A stretch of DNA of 64,000 nucleotides from Tistrella mobilis (GTDB taxonomy: Bacteria > Pseudomonadota > Alphaproteobacteria > Tistrellales > Tistrellaceae). Position 1 is the first letter of the stretch. Every line of letters starts with the position of its first letter. Location: assembly GCF_041468085.1 (NCBI RefSeq), contig NZ_CP121017.1:620001-684000 (forward strand), read 5' to 3'. Shown here one piece after another: positions 63,270-64,000 of this stretch. The translations under genes and the position numbers were made by a program. The notes under the pieces were generated by a model. It ran no database searches, was not told where the DNA came from, and saw only the letters and a list, made by a program, of their open reading frames with translations.

Positions 63270-64000
63270 TCAGATTTTTTTCGAGAGCAGCAGGATCCAG
63301 GGCGTGACCTCGATGACGCGGGCCCCCTGGGCAGCGGCGATGGCGTCGAGCGCGGCCCTGGGCCGGCGGAGGTCGTAGATGCCGGTCAGCGGCTGGCGGG
63401 CGAGCCCGTCATCGGTGAGCAGGATCATTTCGCGCGCATAGGGGCGCAGCGCGTCGACGACCCGGGTGACGGGCTGGTCGCGCACGATCAGCTGGCCTTC
63501 CGTCCAGGCGGCGACCTCGTCCGGGCGCAGACCGTCCTGGGCGAGATGACCGTCCGCCGCGACGATCAGCCGGTCGCCGGCGCCGAGCAGGCGCGGTTCA
63601 GGCCCGCCCGTCACCTCCACCCGGCCATGGCGTACCGCAACCGACACGCCCTGTCTGGTCTCCGCCACCTCGAAACCGGTGCCGTGGACGGTGACCGTCG
63701 CCCGACCGGCCGAGACCACGAAGGGGCGGGCAGGGTCGGGGGCCACGTCGAAATACGCCCGGCCCTGGATCAGATGGATTCGTCGGCCGGTGGCGTCGAT
63801 GATGATGTCGACGGCGCTGTGCGGTGCCAGATCCATGCGGCTGCCATCGGCGAGCGCGATCTGGCGGGTTTCGGCAGTGCCGGTCGACTGATCGGCGAGA
63901 TAACCCGGCAGCCATCCCGGCAGCACGGCAAGTGCGATGCCGGCCGCCAGGGCAAGACCGGCTGCCGCCATCCGTATCCTCCGGCGCGGACGGAGGCCGT
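63270..64000 (-). CDS. fecR: FecR-family anti-sigma regulator, N-terminus beyond the window edge
   Basis: Inner-membrane protein that holds and activates an ECF sigma factor in response to the partner TonB receptor. 242 codons are visible and the frame stays open through 64000. An ATG at 63971 falls in the transmembrane segment (RRRIRMAAAGLALAAGIALAV), so it is internal; the missing part is the cytoplasmic sigma-binding region. The periplasmic FecR domain has ETRQIALADGSRMDLAPHSAV, IHLIQGRAYFDVAPDPARPFVVSAG and VTVHGTGFEV. The C-terminal part resembles the STN-like domain that contacts the receptor. It ends 114 bp before the receptor gene. Confidence 0.92.
   Translation of the reverse strand, partial: GLRPRRRIRMAAAGLALAAGIALAVLPGWLPGYLADQSTGTAETRQIALADGSRMDLAPHSAVDIIIDATGRRIHLIQGRAYFDVAPDPARPFVVSAGRATVTVHGTGFEVAETRQGVSVAVRHGRVEVTGGPEPRLLGAGDRLIVAADGHLAQDGLRPDEVAAWTEGQLIVRDQPVTRVVDALRPYAREMILLTDDGLARQPLTGIYDLRRPRAALDAIAAAQGARVIEVTPWILLLSKKI

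Overview
The window is 64 kb of GC-rich chromosome from an alphaproteobacterium. The evidence is the gene order (tRNA-Tyr, tRNA-Gly, tuf, tRNA-Trp, secE, nusG; adk directly between secY and rpsM), an ATP12-type F1-ATPase assembly chaperone, a pccB-small membrane protein-pccA cluster, and protein sizes. A Rhodospirillales-type lineage such as Tistrella or Azospirillum relatives fits, but the genus cannot be fixed by eye. No rRNA, CRISPR array, insertion sequence, prophage or obvious horizontally acquired island is visible.

Region 1 (1-7.1 kb): a BisC-type molybdopterin S/N-oxide reductase cut by the left edge, a tRNA-Thr with its own terminator, a Do/HtrA protease, an OmpR-type response regulator overlapping a HAMP histidine kinase, and a convergent RlmB-type rRNA methyltransferase whose 3' end overlaps the kinase gene by 55 bp.

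Region 2 (7.2-41.2 kb): an almost uninterrupted information-processing supercluster on the + strand. It runs tRNA-Tyr, tRNA-Gly, tuf copy 1, tRNA-Trp, secE-nusG, rplKAJL, rpoBC, rpsL-rpsG-fusA-tuf copy 2, the S10 and spc operons, secY-adk, then rpsM-rpsK-rpoA-rplQ. It holds 30 ribosomal-protein genes, three RNA polymerase subunits, two Sec translocase subunits, NusG, EF-G and two EF-Tu genes that differ at only three bases. Long untranslated leaders and strong hairpins mark the operon joints: the L10 leader, the 735-bp rplL-rpoB gap, the rpoB-rpoC hairpin and the rpsL leader. Consensus-like sigma-70 promoters are visible before tRNA-Tyr, rpsL and rpsM.

Region 3 (41.2-47 kb): a second Do-like protease, then a translationally coupled string rarA-crcB-RluA family pseudouridine synthase-HAD phosphatase-ATP12, where each start overlaps the previous stop in ATGA.

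Region 4 (47-60.8 kb): metabolism and membrane genes. These are propionyl-CoA carboxylase (pccB, 2TM protein, pccA) behind a striking run of TTGC/GCAA elements and ending at a textbook terminator, an FAD-linked 2-hydroxyacid dehydrogenase, acylphosphatase, a DUF2937-like membrane protein, bioY, lipB (convergent), a malic enzyme fused to a phosphotransacetylase-like domain, mgtE, an acyltransferase-3 protein and a secreted YbjN-type protein.

Region 5 (60.8-64 kb): a minus-strand TonB-dependent receptor with an N-terminal STN signalling domain, preceded by a FecR-type anti-sigma regulator that runs off the right edge. This is a cell-surface signalling and uptake system whose ECF sigma gene is expected just outside the window.

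I found no wholly new system. The items most worth a second look are the operator-like cluster before pccB, the conserved small membrane gene inside the pcc operon, the RNA leaders in the ribosomal supercluster, and the protease-two-component operon.
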